Positions 46,014 to 56,170 of a DNA stretch of 64,000 bases are shown here, one piece after another. This DNA is from Planctomycetota bacterium. GTDB taxonomy: Bacteria; Planctomycetota; Planctomycetia; Pirellulales; PALSA-1355. The stretch lies in contig QQVE01000053.1 of the NCBI GenBank assembly GCA_003389325.1, positions 124,001 through 188,000 on the forward strand. Direction: 5' to 3'. The notes beneath the pieces were generated by a model. It saw only the letters and a program-made list of their open reading frames with translations, searched no databases and was not told the DNA's origin. The translations under genes were made by a program, and so were the position numbers. Position 1 is the first letter of the stretch. Each line of letters opens with the position of its first letter.

Positions 46014-49000
46014 ATGGACACTTCCCGGCTCACGTTCTATCCGGTCTTGTTGCTGACGCTCGTCGGCCTGATTGCGCAGGCGGCGGCCGAAGATCGCTTC
46101 ACGCCGGCCGACGGATTCTCGGTCGAAGAAGTCGTCGAGCCCGGCTCCACCGGATCGCTCGTGGCGATGGCCTTCGACAAGCACGGCAACATCATCGCCT
46201 CGCGCGAGCGCGGGCCCCTGTTGCTGATTCAGGACAAGGACGGCGACGGCAAGTTCGAAACGGTCGACACCTACTGCGACAAGGTCAACAACTGCCAGGG
46301 CATTCTGCCGCTGGACGATCACGTGTTTGCCGTGGGCGACGGCCCCTCGAAAACGGCCTTTTACCGCTTGAGCGATACCGACGAAGACGGCAAGGCCGAC
46401 CGCGTTGAAACGCTGTTCACATTTCAGGGCGGCATGGGCGAGCACGGACCGCACCAGCCGATCCTCGGTCCCGACGGCCTAATCTACGTCATGCTCGGCA
46501 ACCACACGTTCGTCGAGGGCGAACTGGCCGAAACGAGCCCGCATCACCACTACTACGACGGCGAGCTGATCAACCCCAAGTACGAAGACGCCAACGGCCA
46601 CGCCTCGGGCCGCAAGGCTCCCGGCGGCACGGTCATTCGCACCGACAAAAACGGCAGCTTTATCGAGCTGTTCGTGGGCGGCTTTCGCAACGCCTACGAC
46701 CACGCCTTCAACCGCGACGGCGAGTTGTTTACCTACGACTCGGACATGGAATGGGACGTCGCCTTGCCGTGGTATCGCCCGACTCGGGTGAACCACCTGA
46801 TTCCCGGCGCCGAGTTCGGCTGGCGCAGCGGCTGGTCGAAGTGGCCGCCGTACTACCTCGATAGCCTGCCCGCGACGATCGACATCGGCCGCGGTTCGCC
46901 CACCGGCGTCGTGCTCTACGACCACGAGCGATTCCCCGAGAAGTACCAGGATGCGCTATTCATGTGCGACTGGTCGCAAGGCCGCGTCGTGGTCGTGATG
47001 CTCGAGCCAGAAGCCGGCACTTACCAGGCAGAAAGCGAGCTGTTTCTCGAGGGGCGCCCGCTCAACTGCTCCGATATCGAAGTCGGCCCCGACGGTTGGC
47101 TGTATATCTGCGTCGGCGGGCGCAATACCGAGGGGTCGATTTTCCGCGTCGTGGCGGACGAGGCGGCTGCCGAAGAATCCGCCGACAAGCCGGCCCGCAC
47201 GAGCATTGCCCAGGCCATCGACCAGCCTCAGTTGGCGGCCGACTGGGGCCGCGAGGCCGTGCGCAAGGTTAAGCAGGAACTCGGCGACGAGTGGGGACCC
47301 TCCCTGGTCGCCGTGGCCGTCAACGAAAAGGCCGATCCGCGACGCCGCGTGCGGGCTCTGGACCTGATGCAATGGTTCGGCCCCGAGCCGGCGGTCGACA
47401 TGCTCGTCGATCTCTCGCACGACGACAGTCCTAAAGTGCGTGCGAAGGCCACGTACTTGATGGGCATTCACACCACCGCGGCGTCGAACGATCGCCTCGT
47501 GGCATTGCTCGACGACCGCGATGCGAACGTGCGTCGCCTGGCCTGTGCGTCGCTGGTGCGTGCCGGGCATCCGGCGCCGCTAGATAAGCTCCAGCCGTTG
47601 TTGGCCGAGCCGAATCGCTTCGTCGCCTGGGAAGCCCGCCGGGCGCTTGAGGAATTGCCCAAAGACCAGTGGCAGTCGGCCGTGCTGAGTTCTTCGAACT
47701 TGCGCGTGTTTCTGCAGGGAGCGGTGGCGCTGGCGGTGCTCGGCGCCGACCGCGATACCTGCGTGACGATTCTCGATCGCTGCCAGGAGAGTCTGGGCAA
47801 CGATCTCTCCGACGACAACCTGCTCGATCTGCTGCGCGTGATCGAGTTGGCGCTGCATCACGGCGGCTTCGAGCCGGGCGAGCGGGCCGAACTGCGCAGT
47901 CAGCTTGCCAGCCATTTCCCCAGCGACGACCACCGGCTCAATCGCGAACTGGTGCGTACGCTGGTGATGATGCAGGATCCGACCCTCGCGCCCAAGCTCG
48001 CGGCTTGTTTGAACAGCGATTCGCCGATCGACGAGCGGATTCAACTGGCCATGCTCGGCCGGCATTTGAACGTCGGCTGGACGCCCGAAACCCGGACCGA
48101 GCTGCTCGATTTCTTCGCCGTGGCCCGGGCGCTCGAAGGCGGTAACAGCTATCGCGGTTACCTGACCAACGGTGCCAACGACGTGCTGAAGAACATGCCG
48201 CCCGAGGAGCAACTGGCCCGCATCCGCGCGGGTGCCAAGAATCCGGCCGGGGCCCTGGGCGTGGTCCAGCACCTGACCGGCGATCTCACTCCGGAAGAGA
48301 TGCAGGCGCTCGTCGAGCTCGACCTGCAGCTCGACCCCGGCGAGTCGGGTGATGCCCGCGAGCTGGCCAAGGCCCTGATCGTGGCCCTGGGCCATGGAGA
48401 CGCCTCGGCCCTGCCGCACTTGCACCAAGTATTCGAGAACGACCCGGCGCGACGCCACCACGTGGCTCAAGCCCTGGCCACATACAGCATGAAACGCAAG
48501 CCGCGCCCCGAGGACTGGCCTTTGCTGGTGCGGTCGCTCACCGTCGTGGAAGGCACGACCGCACGCGACGTGTTGCGGGCGCTGTCGCGCTTTCCGCAGA
48601 AGAGCGACCAGACGCAGGACGTTCGCCAGGTGATCCTGCTGGGTCTCGAACTGGGCGACAACGGCGGCCGCGAGGCCGCGCGGGTTTTGGCCCGCTGGAC
48701 CGGCGCCGCGGCCAGCCAGCCGCGCGAACCCGGGCCGCAGTCGATGGCCAAGTGGCAGAAGTGGTTCGTCGAGAAGTATCCCGACCAGCCCGAGCCTGTG
48801 TTGCCGGCCGAGCCGGAAGCCAAGGCCGTGTACGCAGCCGTGCTCGATTTCCTGGGCACCGATCAGGGACGCGGCGGCGACGCAGCCCGCGGCGCGGCCG
48901 TGTTCGAGAAGGCCCAGTGCATCAAGTGTCATCGCTACGGCACCCGCGGCGAAGGCATCGGGCCCGATTTGACCAATGTCAGCAAGCGCTTTCAGAAGAA

Positions 49001-49340
49001 AGAGATCTTGGAGTCGGTCGTGTTTCCCTCGCTGGTGATCTCCGATCAGTTCGCCGCCAAGACCGTGGTCACGACCAGCGGCCAGGTCTATACCGGTCTG
49101 GTCGGCAAGACCGGCGACGGCGTCGTCGTGCTGCAATCGAACGGCGAGAAGGTGAACGTGCCCGACGACGAGGTCGACGAGATCGTGCCGAGCAAGAAGT
49201 CGGCCATGCCCGATGGACTGTTCAACGAGCTGTCGCAGACCGAGATCGCCGACCTGTTCGCTTTCATGGCCCAGGTGCCGGAGGGATCGGCGTCAGCCGC
49301 GCCGGCGGCCTGTGGGGCCTCGGGCGGGCAGGGCAACTAA
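46014..49340 (+). CDS. Propeller-HEAT-haem protein (PVC-type haem-binding CxxCH protein)
   Basis: 1,108 residues; ATG chosen at 46014 with GAGG upstream and signal peptide LLLTLVGLIAQAAA. Order: beta-propeller of the planctomycete membrane-bound dehydrogenase type (TIGR02604-like; SLVAMAFDKHGNIIASRERG, LFTYDSDMEWDVALPWYRPT, IEVGPDGWLYICVGG); HEAT-like helical repeats (about 420-900); and a TIGR02603-like cytochrome module with CIKCH at 969-973, then GIGPDLTNVSKRF and a beta tail (FAAKTVVTTSGQVYTGLVG). Exported. It leads a co-directional operon with the three next genes (15-bp gap, then two overlaps). Probably electron-accepting sugar or polyol oxidation; substrate unknown. Confidence 0.93.
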   Translation: MDTSRLTFYPVLLLTLVGLIAQAAAEDRFTPADGFSVEEVVEPGSTGSLVAMAFDKHGNIIASRERGPLLLIQDKDGDGKFETVDTYCDKVNNCQGILPLDDHVFAVGDGPSKTAFYRLSDTDEDGKADRVETLFTFQGGMGEHGPHQPILGPDGLIYVMLGNHTFVEGELAETSPHHHYYDGELINPKYEDANGHASGRKAPGGTVIRTDKNGSFIELFVGGFRNAYDHAFNRDGELFTYDSDMEWDVALPWYRPTRVNHLIPGAEFGWRSGWSKWPPYYLDSLPATIDIGRGSPTGVVLYDHERFPEKYQDALFMCDWSQGRVVVVMLEPEAGTYQAESELFLEGRPLNCSDIEVGPDGWLYICVGGRNTEGSIFRVVADEAAAEESADKPARTSIAQAIDQPQLAADWGREAVRKVKQELGDEWGPSLVAVAVNEKADPRRRVRALDLMQWFGPEPAVDMLVDLSHDDSPKVRAKATYLMGIHTTAASNDRLVALLDDRDANVRRLACASLVRAGHPAPLDKLQPLLAEPNRFVAWEARRALEELPKDQWQSAVLSSSNLRVFLQGAVALAVLGADRDTCVTILDRCQESLGNDLSDDNLLDLLRVIELALHHGGFEPGERAELRSQLASHFPSDDHRLNRELVRTLVMMQDPTLAPKLAACLNSDSPIDERIQLAMLGRHLNVGWTPETRTELLDFFAVARALEGGNSYRGYLTNGANDVLKNMPPEEQLARIRAGAKNPAGALGVVQHLTGDLTPEEMQALVELDLQLDPGESGDARELAKALIVALGHGDASALPHLHQVFENDPARRHHVAQALATYSMKRKPRPEDWPLLVRSLTVVEGTTARDVLRALSRFPQKSDQTQDVRQVILLGLELGDNGGREAARVLARWTGAAASQPREPGPQSMAKWQKWFVEKYPDQPEPVLPAEPEAKAVYAAVLDFLGTDQGRGGDAARGAAVFEKAQCIKCHRYGTRGEGIGPDLTNVSKRFQKKEILESVVFPSLVISDQFAAKTVVTTSGQVYTGLVGKTGDGVVVLQSNGEKVNVPDDEVDEIVPSKKSAMPDGLFNELSQTEIADLFAFMAQVPEGSASAAPAACGASGGQGN

Positions 49341-49355
49341 CAGGAGGAACGAGCC

Positions 49356-50225
49356 ATGCGGGATCGAACCGAATCGCGTCGGCGGTTTCTGGCCGCCTCG
49401 GCAGCCGGCTGCCTGTTGGGTGGTGTCGCCGTGTTGCGGGCCGACGATGAACAGGCTGGAGACCCGTTGCTGTTGCCGTTTCGATTTCAAGAGCGTCTGC
49501 CCGACTCGGACGAATACTCCGAGAAGTTCGGCGTCGTGAAGATCCGCCCGCGCGAGACGGCCATCCTGATTTGCGACATGTGGAACCAGCACTGGTGCAA
49601 AAGCGCCACGCGTCGTTGCGGCGAGCTGGCCGAGAAGATGGCCCCGCTGATCGACAAGGCTCGCGGCAAGGGAGTGCACATCGTGCATTGCCCCTCCAGC
49701 ACACTCGACCATTACAAGGACCATCCCGCCCGTAAGCGCGCGTTAGCGGTGCCGCCGGCCGAGCCGCCGGTGCCGATCGCCGGTTGGTGTTCGCTCGAAG
49801 AAGAGAAGGAAGGCAAGCTGCCGATCGACGATTCCGACGGCGGCTGCGATTGCCAACCGCAGTGCAAGCAGGGCTCGCCCTGGACCCGGCAGCATCCGGC
49901 CATCACGATCGCCGAGGAGGACTTCATCTCCGACGACGGCAAGCAGGTCTACAGCTACTTCGTCCAGCAGGGCATCAAGCACGTCATCTACGTCGGCGTG
50001 CACACCAACATGTGCGTGCTGGGCCGCTCGTTCGGGATTCGCCAGATGTCGAAGCTGGGGCTCAAGCCCTACCTGGTCGCCGATTTGACCGACACGATGT
50101 ACAACCCGCGGATGGCACCCTACGTGCCGCACGACGAGGGCACGCAATTGGTGATCAGCCACGTCGAGCGTCACTGGTGTCCCACGACGACCAGCGGGAC
50201 CCTGGCCGCGGGATTGCGTCTATGA
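49356..50225 (+). CDS. Exported isochorismatase-like cysteine hydrolase
   Basis: 289 residues; AGGAGGA upstream. Twin-arginine-type leader (ESRRRFLAASAAGCLLGGVAVL). Isochorismatase/nicotinamidase fold: catalytic Asp74 in ILICDMWN, and nucleophile Cys220 in HTNMCVLGRSFGIRQM, followed by the usual VADLTDTMYNP strand. A Cys-rich insertion (GGCDCQPQCKQG) sits mid-protein. It should hydrolyse an amide or imide (nicotinamidase/N-carbamoyl type) outside the cytoplasm. Its stop overlaps the next start (ATGA). Substrate unknown. Confidence 0.88.
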   Translation: MRDRTESRRRFLAASAAGCLLGGVAVLRADDEQAGDPLLLPFRFQERLPDSDEYSEKFGVVKIRPRETAILICDMWNQHWCKSATRRCGELAEKMAPLIDKARGKGVHIVHCPSSTLDHYKDHPARKRALAVPPAEPPVPIAGWCSLEEEKEGKLPIDDSDGGCDCQPQCKQGSPWTRQHPAITIAEEDFISDDGKQVYSYFVQQGIKHVIYVGVHTNMCVLGRSFGIRQMSKLGLKPYLVADLTDTMYNPRMAPYVPHDEGTQLVISHVERHWCPTTTSGTLAAGLRL

Positions 50226-53200
50226 GCCTGTGTTGGCGAAACGAATGGACGGCGCTTGCGCGTCGGCTGGCCCTCGTTTTGCCGGTCGCCCTGGGCGCGT
50301 TGCTTCTTCCGACTGCGCTGCACGTGTTGCCGTCCGTCGCCGTTGCGGTTGACGACGATCTCGACGACGAGGACGAAGATCCATACCGCCCCAGCTTAAT
50401 TGCGCGCTTTCGCGATGCGAGCGGGGGCGAAGCGGTTCGCCTGCAGGAAACCCTCGCTCAAGACTGGGGATCGCGCGCTCCCGACCGACGGCTGCGGCCT
50501 GGCCCGTTTACCGCCGAGTTCGAGGGCCGGCTGTGGACGCAGGCGCCCGGCGAGTACCGGCTGCACGTGTATGCCGCCGGCGACGTGCAACTGGAATTTG
50601 GTGGCAAGCTGCTGCTGGACGAGCACGCCGACACGCCGCAGTGGCTCTCGGCCGATCCTATCGATTTGCCTTACGGCTACCATCCGCTGCGGATTCGCTT
50701 CCAGCGCGACCAGCAGCCGGCCCAGTTGAAGCTGTATTGGGAGGGGCCGCGGTTTGGGCTCGAGCCCGTGGCCGGCCGCTGGCTGTTTCACGATCGTGAG
50801 AAGACGCCGCCGGACGACTTCGAGCGCGGCGAGACGCTGGTGCGGGCACTGCGATGCGCGGCCTGTCACGCATTGCCCGGGGAGCCGGAGGCGTTGCCGG
50901 CACCCGCGCTCACGGCGCTTGAGGGTAACGTCTCACGGCCGTGGCTGGTCGATTGGCTTTCCAACACGGATCAAGCCGCCGGTTCGGCCGGATCGTGGCA
51001 GCGCCGCATGCCGCACTTCGCGTTCGACAAGGAGCAGGCCGAGGACGTAGCCGACGCGTTGCTATCCGCCTCTGATCAGCGGGCGCACCGATCGGCCAAG
51101 GACACGTCGCCGGGCAAGCCTGGCAAAAAGCCCAAGCGCGAAGCGAGCAAGTCCTCGAAAGACGAGCCGGCGCCGAGCGTCGCCGCGGGGGCTACGCTGC
51201 TGCGCAGCCTTGGCTGTTTGGCCTGTCACCGGGTGGGCGAGTTGGGCGAGGGTGGACCGTTCGGCGGCGGCGATCTGTCGCGCGTGGCTGAGAAACGCCC
51301 GGCCGATTTCTTCGCCCGCTGGCTGAAAGAGCCGGCCAGCTTGAACCGCGACCACCGCATGCCGTTGTTTCCGCTCGACGCTAGCGAGCGCGAAAGCCTG
51401 AGCCTGTACCTGCAAACGCTCGGCGAAGCGCCGTCCCCTGTAGAGCTATCGGCTGACGAAGTTCCCACCACCGCGGCGAAGCTCATCCAACAGGCTCGCT
51501 GCGCCGCCTGTCACGCCTTGCCCAAGCCACTAGCCGGAGAGGAATCTCACGCAGCGTTCAAGCTCAAGCTCGACGCGCTATCGCAAGACGACGGCACGTG
51601 CCTCGGCGAGCCGGATGCCAGGTCGCTGCGGCCGGGGTATCGCTTGTCGGCGCAAGACCGCCGCGCCATTCGCATCTTCCTGCAGGATATCGCCGATGAA
51701 GTGCCCGCGCCGCCCGCGGGCGAGCGTCTGCTGGCCGAGCACAATTGCCTGGCCTGCCATGCGCGCGGTGCTTCCGAAGGTCTCGGCGAGCATCTGCCGC
51801 TGGTGGCCGAAGTCGAGCCCGAGCTGCGCGACGTGTTGCCGGCCTTGTCGCCGCCGGCGCTGTTCGGCGTGGGCGACAAGTTGCAGGACAAGGCTTTGGC
51901 CGAAGCACTGGAAGCACCGCAGCCACCCCGTCGCCCCTGGCTGCACGTGCGGATGCCCAAGTTTCACTTCTCGCCCGAGGAAACCGACGCGCTGGTCGAT
52001 TACTTCGTCGCAGCCGATCGCATCCCGCCGCGCACGGGTGACGCGCTTGCTGACGTGGACCCGCTGCCTTCGGAGGTGGCGCTCGACGCGGCCGGTGCGC
52101 GGCTCGTGACGGCCGAAGGATTCGGGTGCACAAGCTGCCACGCCATCGGCAAGTGGACGCCCGAGAAAGTCGCTTTAGGCGCGCACGGCTCGGCCCTGTC
52201 GGAGATCGGCAAGCGCGTGCGGCGCGAATGGTTCGACCGCTGGGTCCGCAATCCGTCGCGTATCGTGCCGCGAATGGAGATGCCCGCGGTGGAGCAGAGC
52301 ATTCGCGGCGTGCTCGACGAGCGGCGCGACGCGCAACTGGCCGCCGTGTGGCGTGCGCTGAATCGTCCTGGATTTACGCCTCCCACGCCCAACGCCTTGC
52401 GCGTCGTGCGGCGTGCCAATCTGCCCGAGATCGACCAGCCGGCCGCCGTGTTGACCGACGTGATCGAGGTGGGCAATCGCCCGTTCATCAAGCCGCTGGT
52501 GATCGGTCTCGACAATCGCCACAACGTGCTGTTCGACCTGGCCACCGGCCGCCTGGCTGCCTGGTGGATCGGCGACGTGGCCCGGCAGCGCACGCGCGGC
52601 AAGAGCTGGTTCTGGGAGGGAGGCCTGCCGCAATTGTTGCCCGTCTTCCGGGAGAGCGAATCCGCGTCGTCCGACTTGGCGCTCGTCGAGCAGGACGAAG
52701 CCGTGGCCGCATCACGCCAAGGGCAGTATGTCACCGAGTTCGACATGCTCGAACACGTCGACGGCGGCGTGCGCTTTAGCATGCGGCTGCACTTCCCCGA
52801 CTCGAGCGTCCCGACCGTTGGCGTAGTCGAACAGTACACCTCGTTGCGCGCCGCCGACGGGCAAAGCGGTTTTCGCCGCCGCGTGGAAATCGACCCCGCG
52901 CCGGCTGACGTCGCCTGGCAACTGATGGCTTTGGCCGGCGATGTGCAGGTTTCGGCCGACGGAAGCACCGCGTCCTTGTCGGGTCCCAGCGGCCGATTGC
53001 ACGTGACGCTGGCCGAGGGTTCACCTTTGAAGCTAGTCAAAACGCCCCGCGGCGCCGCCGTGGCAATCGATCCCGCGAAGGAAACCACGATCCCTTGCAC
53101 GCTCGACTACCGCTCCGAGGCCGCTCCCGGCGCGTTCGCGCCGCTGCCGGAACTCGATCGGAGCGTCGAGCCTGCCCAACTCGAAGTTGTGCCCGGGTGC

Positions 53201-54580
53201 GAGGTGGTGCGGTTGCCGCTCACCGACCAGGTCATGCCGACCGGCTTGTGCTGGCGGCCCGACGGCACGCTGGTGGTCACGTCGCTCGAGGGCCGCGTGT
53301 GGCTGGGACACGACCGCGACGGCGACGCATTGGAAGACGAGCTCGTGCCGTTCAGCGACGATCTGGCCGCTCCCTACGGTGCGGCGGCCGCCGGCGAGGC
53401 GATCGACGTGATCAACAAGTACGGCCTGCTGCGCCTGTTCGACGAAGACGGCGACGGCCGCGCCGAGCGCACCGTGCTATTGGCTTCCGGCTGGGGTCAC
53501 ACGCGCGACTATCACGACTGGGCGGTGGGCCTGCCGCGTGACGCCGCGGGCAACTACTACGTTTCGCTTCCCTGCCAGCAGGACAAACGCAGCGAGGTAG
53601 CCGCCCACCTGCGCGGCCGGGTCGTGCAATTGGTGCCGCGCGAGCCGACCGACGACGATCCGCGGCGGTTCAGCATCGATGAGCTCTGTGCCGGCCTGCG
53701 ATTCCCGCAGGGCATCGCGCTGTCGCCCGGCGAGGAGCTGTTCGTCACCGACAACCAGGGCAACTACACACCGTTCAACGAGTTGAACCACGTCGTCCGC
53801 GGCGCCCGCTACGGCTTTCTCAATCGGCTGGAAGTGCAGGCGGGGCTGAACCCGCCGTTTCGTCCGGCGGCGATCGAGATTCCGCATCCCTGGACGCGGA
53901 GCGTCAACGGCATTTGCTTTCTCGTGCCGCCCGAGGGCAGCGACCAAGAGGTCGGCGACTTGTTCGGGCCGTTTGCCGGGCACCTGATCGGCTGCGAGTA
54001 CGACACGCGGCGGCTGGTGCGAATGAGCTTGCAGCGCGTCGGCGACGCGTTCCAGGGGGCCGTGTATCCGTTCTCGGCCGAGCCGCCCGCCGACGGCGAG
54101 ACGTTCGAGGGGCCGCTGGTTTGCCAGGTCGCTCCCGACGGTGCTTTGTACGTCGGCAACATTCGCGACAGCGGCTGGGGTGCCGGCTCGAACACGGGTT
54201 CGATCGTCCGTGTGCGCTTCGGCGGTGATTTGCCGGCGGGCATCGCCGAAGTGCGTGCCGTGCCCGAGGGATTCGAGATCGCGTTTACTACCCCGGTCGA
54301 TCGCGCTCGGGCGGGCGACGCAAGCAACTACACCGTCGCGTCCTATCGCCGCATTCCCACGCCGCGCTATGGCGGGCCGGATCAGGACCGCCGCGTGGAA
54401 AAGATCCGCTGGGTGCACGTTTCGGATGATGCTCGCCGCGTCACGTTACACTTCGACGACCTGCGCGAGGGTTTCGTCTACGAACTGCACGTACAGAACC
54501 TGACCGACGGCCAGCCTTTCTTTCCCGACGAGGCGTACTACACGCTGCGGCATCGCGTTGCCCCTGGCGCTTCCGAGTGA
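50222..54580 (+). CDS. Giant exported fusion: PA14-like domain, five c-type haem motifs and a C-terminal beta-propeller
   Basis: 1,452 residues with signal peptide (LALVLPVALGALLLPTALH) and an acidic stretch after it. Residues about 90-190 resemble a PA14/GLEYA beta-sandwich (FTAEFEGRLWTQAPGEYRLH, YGYHPLRIRFQRD), a carbohydrate-binding type. Five CXXCH motifs follow at about 211, 331, 426, 508 and 635 (CAACH, CLACH, CAACH, CLACH, CTSCH), each in a small cytochrome-c-like unit, with candidate Met ligands such as RRMPHF, HRMPLF and VRMPKF. Residues about 980-1380 form a glucose/sorbosone-dehydrogenase-like propeller (MPTGLCWRPDGTLVVTSLEG, FPQGIALSPGEELFVTDNQG). It looks like a self-contained oxidase with its own electron wire. 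Confidence 0.88.
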   Translation: MSLCWRNEWTALARRLALVLPVALGALLLPTALHVLPSVAVAVDDDLDDEDEDPYRPSLIARFRDASGGEAVRLQETLAQDWGSRAPDRRLRPGPFTAEFEGRLWTQAPGEYRLHVYAAGDVQLEFGGKLLLDEHADTPQWLSADPIDLPYGYHPLRIRFQRDQQPAQLKLYWEGPRFGLEPVAGRWLFHDREKTPPDDFERGETLVRALRCAACHALPGEPEALPAPALTALEGNVSRPWLVDWLSNTDQAAGSAGSWQRRMPHFAFDKEQAEDVADALLSASDQRAHRSAKDTSPGKPGKKPKREASKSSKDEPAPSVAAGATLLRSLGCLACHRVGELGEGGPFGGGDLSRVAEKRPADFFARWLKEPASLNRDHRMPLFPLDASERESLSLYLQTLGEAPSPVELSADEVPTTAAKLIQQARCAACHALPKPLAGEESHAAFKLKLDALSQDDGTCLGEPDARSLRPGYRLSAQDRRAIRIFLQDIADEVPAPPAGERLLAEHNCLACHARGASEGLGEHLPLVAEVEPELRDVLPALSPPALFGVGDKLQDKALAEALEAPQPPRRPWLHVRMPKFHFSPEETDALVDYFVAADRIPPRTGDALADVDPLPSEVALDAAGARLVTAEGFGCTSCHAIGKWTPEKVALGAHGSALSEIGKRVRREWFDRWVRNPSRIVPRMEMPAVEQSIRGVLDERRDAQLAAVWRALNRPGFTPPTPNALRVVRRANLPEIDQPAAVLTDVIEVGNRPFIKPLVIGLDNRHNVLFDLATGRLAAWWIGDVARQRTRGKSWFWEGGLPQLLPVFRESESASSDLALVEQDEAVAASRQGQYVTEFDMLEHVDGGVRFSMRLHFPDSSVPTVGVVEQYTSLRAADGQSGFRRRVEIDPAPADVAWQLMALAGDVQVSADGSTASLSGPSGRLHVTLAEGSPLKLVKTPRGAAVAIDPAKETTIPCTLDYRSEAAPGAFAPLPELDRSVEPAQLEVVPGCEVVRLPLTDQVMPTGLCWRPDGTLVVTSLEGRVWLGHDRDGDALEDELVPFSDDLAAPYGAAAAGEAIDVINKYGLLRLFDEDGDGRAERTVLLASGWGHTRDYHDWAVGLPRDAAGNYYVSLPCQQDKRSEVAAHLRGRVVQLVPREPTDDDPRRFSIDELCAGLRFPQGIALSPGEELFVTDNQGNYTPFNELNHVVRGARYGFLNRLEVQAGLNPPFRPAAIEIPHPWTRSVNGICFLVPPEGSDQEVGDLFGPFAGHLIGCEYDTRRLVRMSLQRVGDAFQGAVYPFSAEPPADGETFEGPLVCQVAPDGALYVGNIRDSGWGAGSNTGSIVRVRFGGDLPAGIAEVRAVPEGFEIAFTTPVDRARAGDASNYTVASYRRIPTPRYGGPDQDRRVEKIRWVHVSDDARRVTLHFDDLREGFVYELHVQNLTDGQPFFPDEAYYTLRHRVAPGASE

Positions 54581-56160
54581 GTATGGCGTTCGATCTGGTC
54601 ATTCGCGGCGGCACGCTCTACGACGGCACCGGCGCGCCTGCTCGGCGGGCCGACGTGGCGGTTCGCGGAGATCGGATCGTCGCCGTGGGCGCGCTCGGCG
54701 ATCCGGCGCCCGAGGCCCGCCGCACGATCGACGCCACCGGAATGGCCGTGGCGCCGGGGTTCATCGACGTCCATACGCACTCCGATGGCTGGCTGCTCAC
54801 CACCAAGAACCTCGCTTCGAAGACGAGCCAGGGTTTCACCACCGAGATCCTGATGAGCGACGGCATCTCGTACGCGCCAGTTTCGGAGCACAACTGGCGC
54901 GAGTGGTTCTACTACCTGCGGGCGCTTAACGGACTGGAGCCGGAGGCCTACGAAGGTTGGCACACCATCGCCGAGTACCTGGCCCTGCTCGCGGGACGCA
55001 CGGCGCAGAACGCGGCCAGCCTGGTTCCCTACGCCAACTTGCGTGTGCTCGCTGCCGGCTGGGGACGCGGGCCGTTGGACGATACGCAGATCAACATTAT
55101 CCGCCGGCAACTCGAACGAGCGCTCGACGAGGGCGCCGTGGGCCTGTCGACCGGGCTGGACTACATCGCCGAATGCTTTGCCACGACCGACGAGCTGGTT
55201 GAGGTTTGCGCGGCGATGGCCCCCTACGGTCGTCCCTACGTGACGCACGTCCGCTACAAGAAGGGAACGCTACGCGGCGTGCAGGAGGCCGTGGAGATCG
55301 GCCGCCGCGCGGGCGTGCCGGTACACATCTCGCATCTCAAGGCGGGCTCGCCGGCCGAAACCGAGCGGTTGCTCCACTACGTCGACCGCGTGGCCGTGAA
55401 CGAAGTCGACTTCTCGTTCGACATCTACCCGTACCTGGCCGGCTCGACCATGTTCAGCTACCTGCTGCCCTACGAAGTGTGGGAGCAGGGGCCGCTGGCC
55501 GCAAAAGAGCGGCTGCACGATCCGGGGGTGCGCGAGCGATTCGCCATGCTGCTGGAATGCTTTCCGCTCGACCCGGCCCGAATCTCGCTGGCTTGGTGCT
55601 CCGGCAAGGCCCACGACGCGTTGCGGGGAAAAACTCTGGCTCAAGTGGCGTCCCAGCGCGGCCAGACCGCGGCCGAGACCGTGTGTGATCTGCTGCTCGA
55701 AACCGATATGGCCGCGCTCTCCGTGTTGCGGGTCGGGGGCGATACGCTGGTCGAGCCGTTTCTCGAGCACCCGTGCTTCATGCTCGGCACCGACGGCATC
55801 TTCTTTCCCCACGGCCAGGTCCACCCGCGGCAGTACGGCTCGGCTCCGCGCATGTTGGGACCGCTGGTGCGGACGCGGAAGCTGTTTTCGCTGGAAGATG
55901 CCGTGCGCAAGATGACTTCACGGGCGGCCGAGCGTTTCGGCCTCAAAGATCGTGGCGTCGTGCGCGAGCAGGGCGTGGCCGACCTGGTCGTGTTCGATCC
56001 CGAGCGAATCGCCGATCGGGCCACGTACGATGCTCCGCACCAGATGTCGGTGGGCGTGCAGCACGTGATCGTCGGCGGCCAGTCCGTGATTGCCGACGGC
56101 AAGGCGGTTGAAACGTGGGAATCGCACCTGCCGGGTCGGGCGATCCATTACGGCAGGTAG
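54577..56160 (+). CDS. D-aminoacylase-type amidohydrolase
   Basis: 527 residues from the GTG at 54577 (GTGA overlap with the previous stop); an ATG at 54583 would give 525 and is equally possible. N-acyl-D-amino-acid deacylase / dihydroorotase-like amidohydrolase: FDLVIRGGTLYDGTGAPAR, metal motif GFIDVHTHSDG, VHISHLKAGSP, MLGTDGIFFP, then MTSRAAERFGLKDRG and the closing beta domain GVADLVVFDPERI. No signal peptide, so it is the cytosolic member of an otherwise exported operon. It hydrolyses N-acyl (D-)amino acids or a related amide. Substrate inferred only by family. Confidence 0.88.
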   Translation: MSMAFDLVIRGGTLYDGTGAPARRADVAVRGDRIVAVGALGDPAPEARRTIDATGMAVAPGFIDVHTHSDGWLLTTKNLASKTSQGFTTEILMSDGISYAPVSEHNWREWFYYLRALNGLEPEAYEGWHTIAEYLALLAGRTAQNAASLVPYANLRVLAAGWGRGPLDDTQINIIRRQLERALDEGAVGLSTGLDYIAECFATTDELVEVCAAMAPYGRPYVTHVRYKKGTLRGVQEAVEIGRRAGVPVHISHLKAGSPAETERLLHYVDRVAVNEVDFSFDIYPYLAGSTMFSYLLPYEVWEQGPLAAKERLHDPGVRERFAMLLECFPLDPARISLAWCSGKAHDALRGKTLAQVASQRGQTAAETVCDLLLETDMAALSVLRVGGDTLVEPFLEHPCFMLGTDGIFFPHGQVHPRQYGSAPRMLGPLVRTRKLFSLEDAVRKMTSRAAERFGLKDRGVVREQGVADLVVFDPERIADRATYDAPHQMSVGVQHVIVGGQSVIADGKAVETWESHLPGRAIHYGR

Positions 56161-56170
56161 ACGCGGCCGG

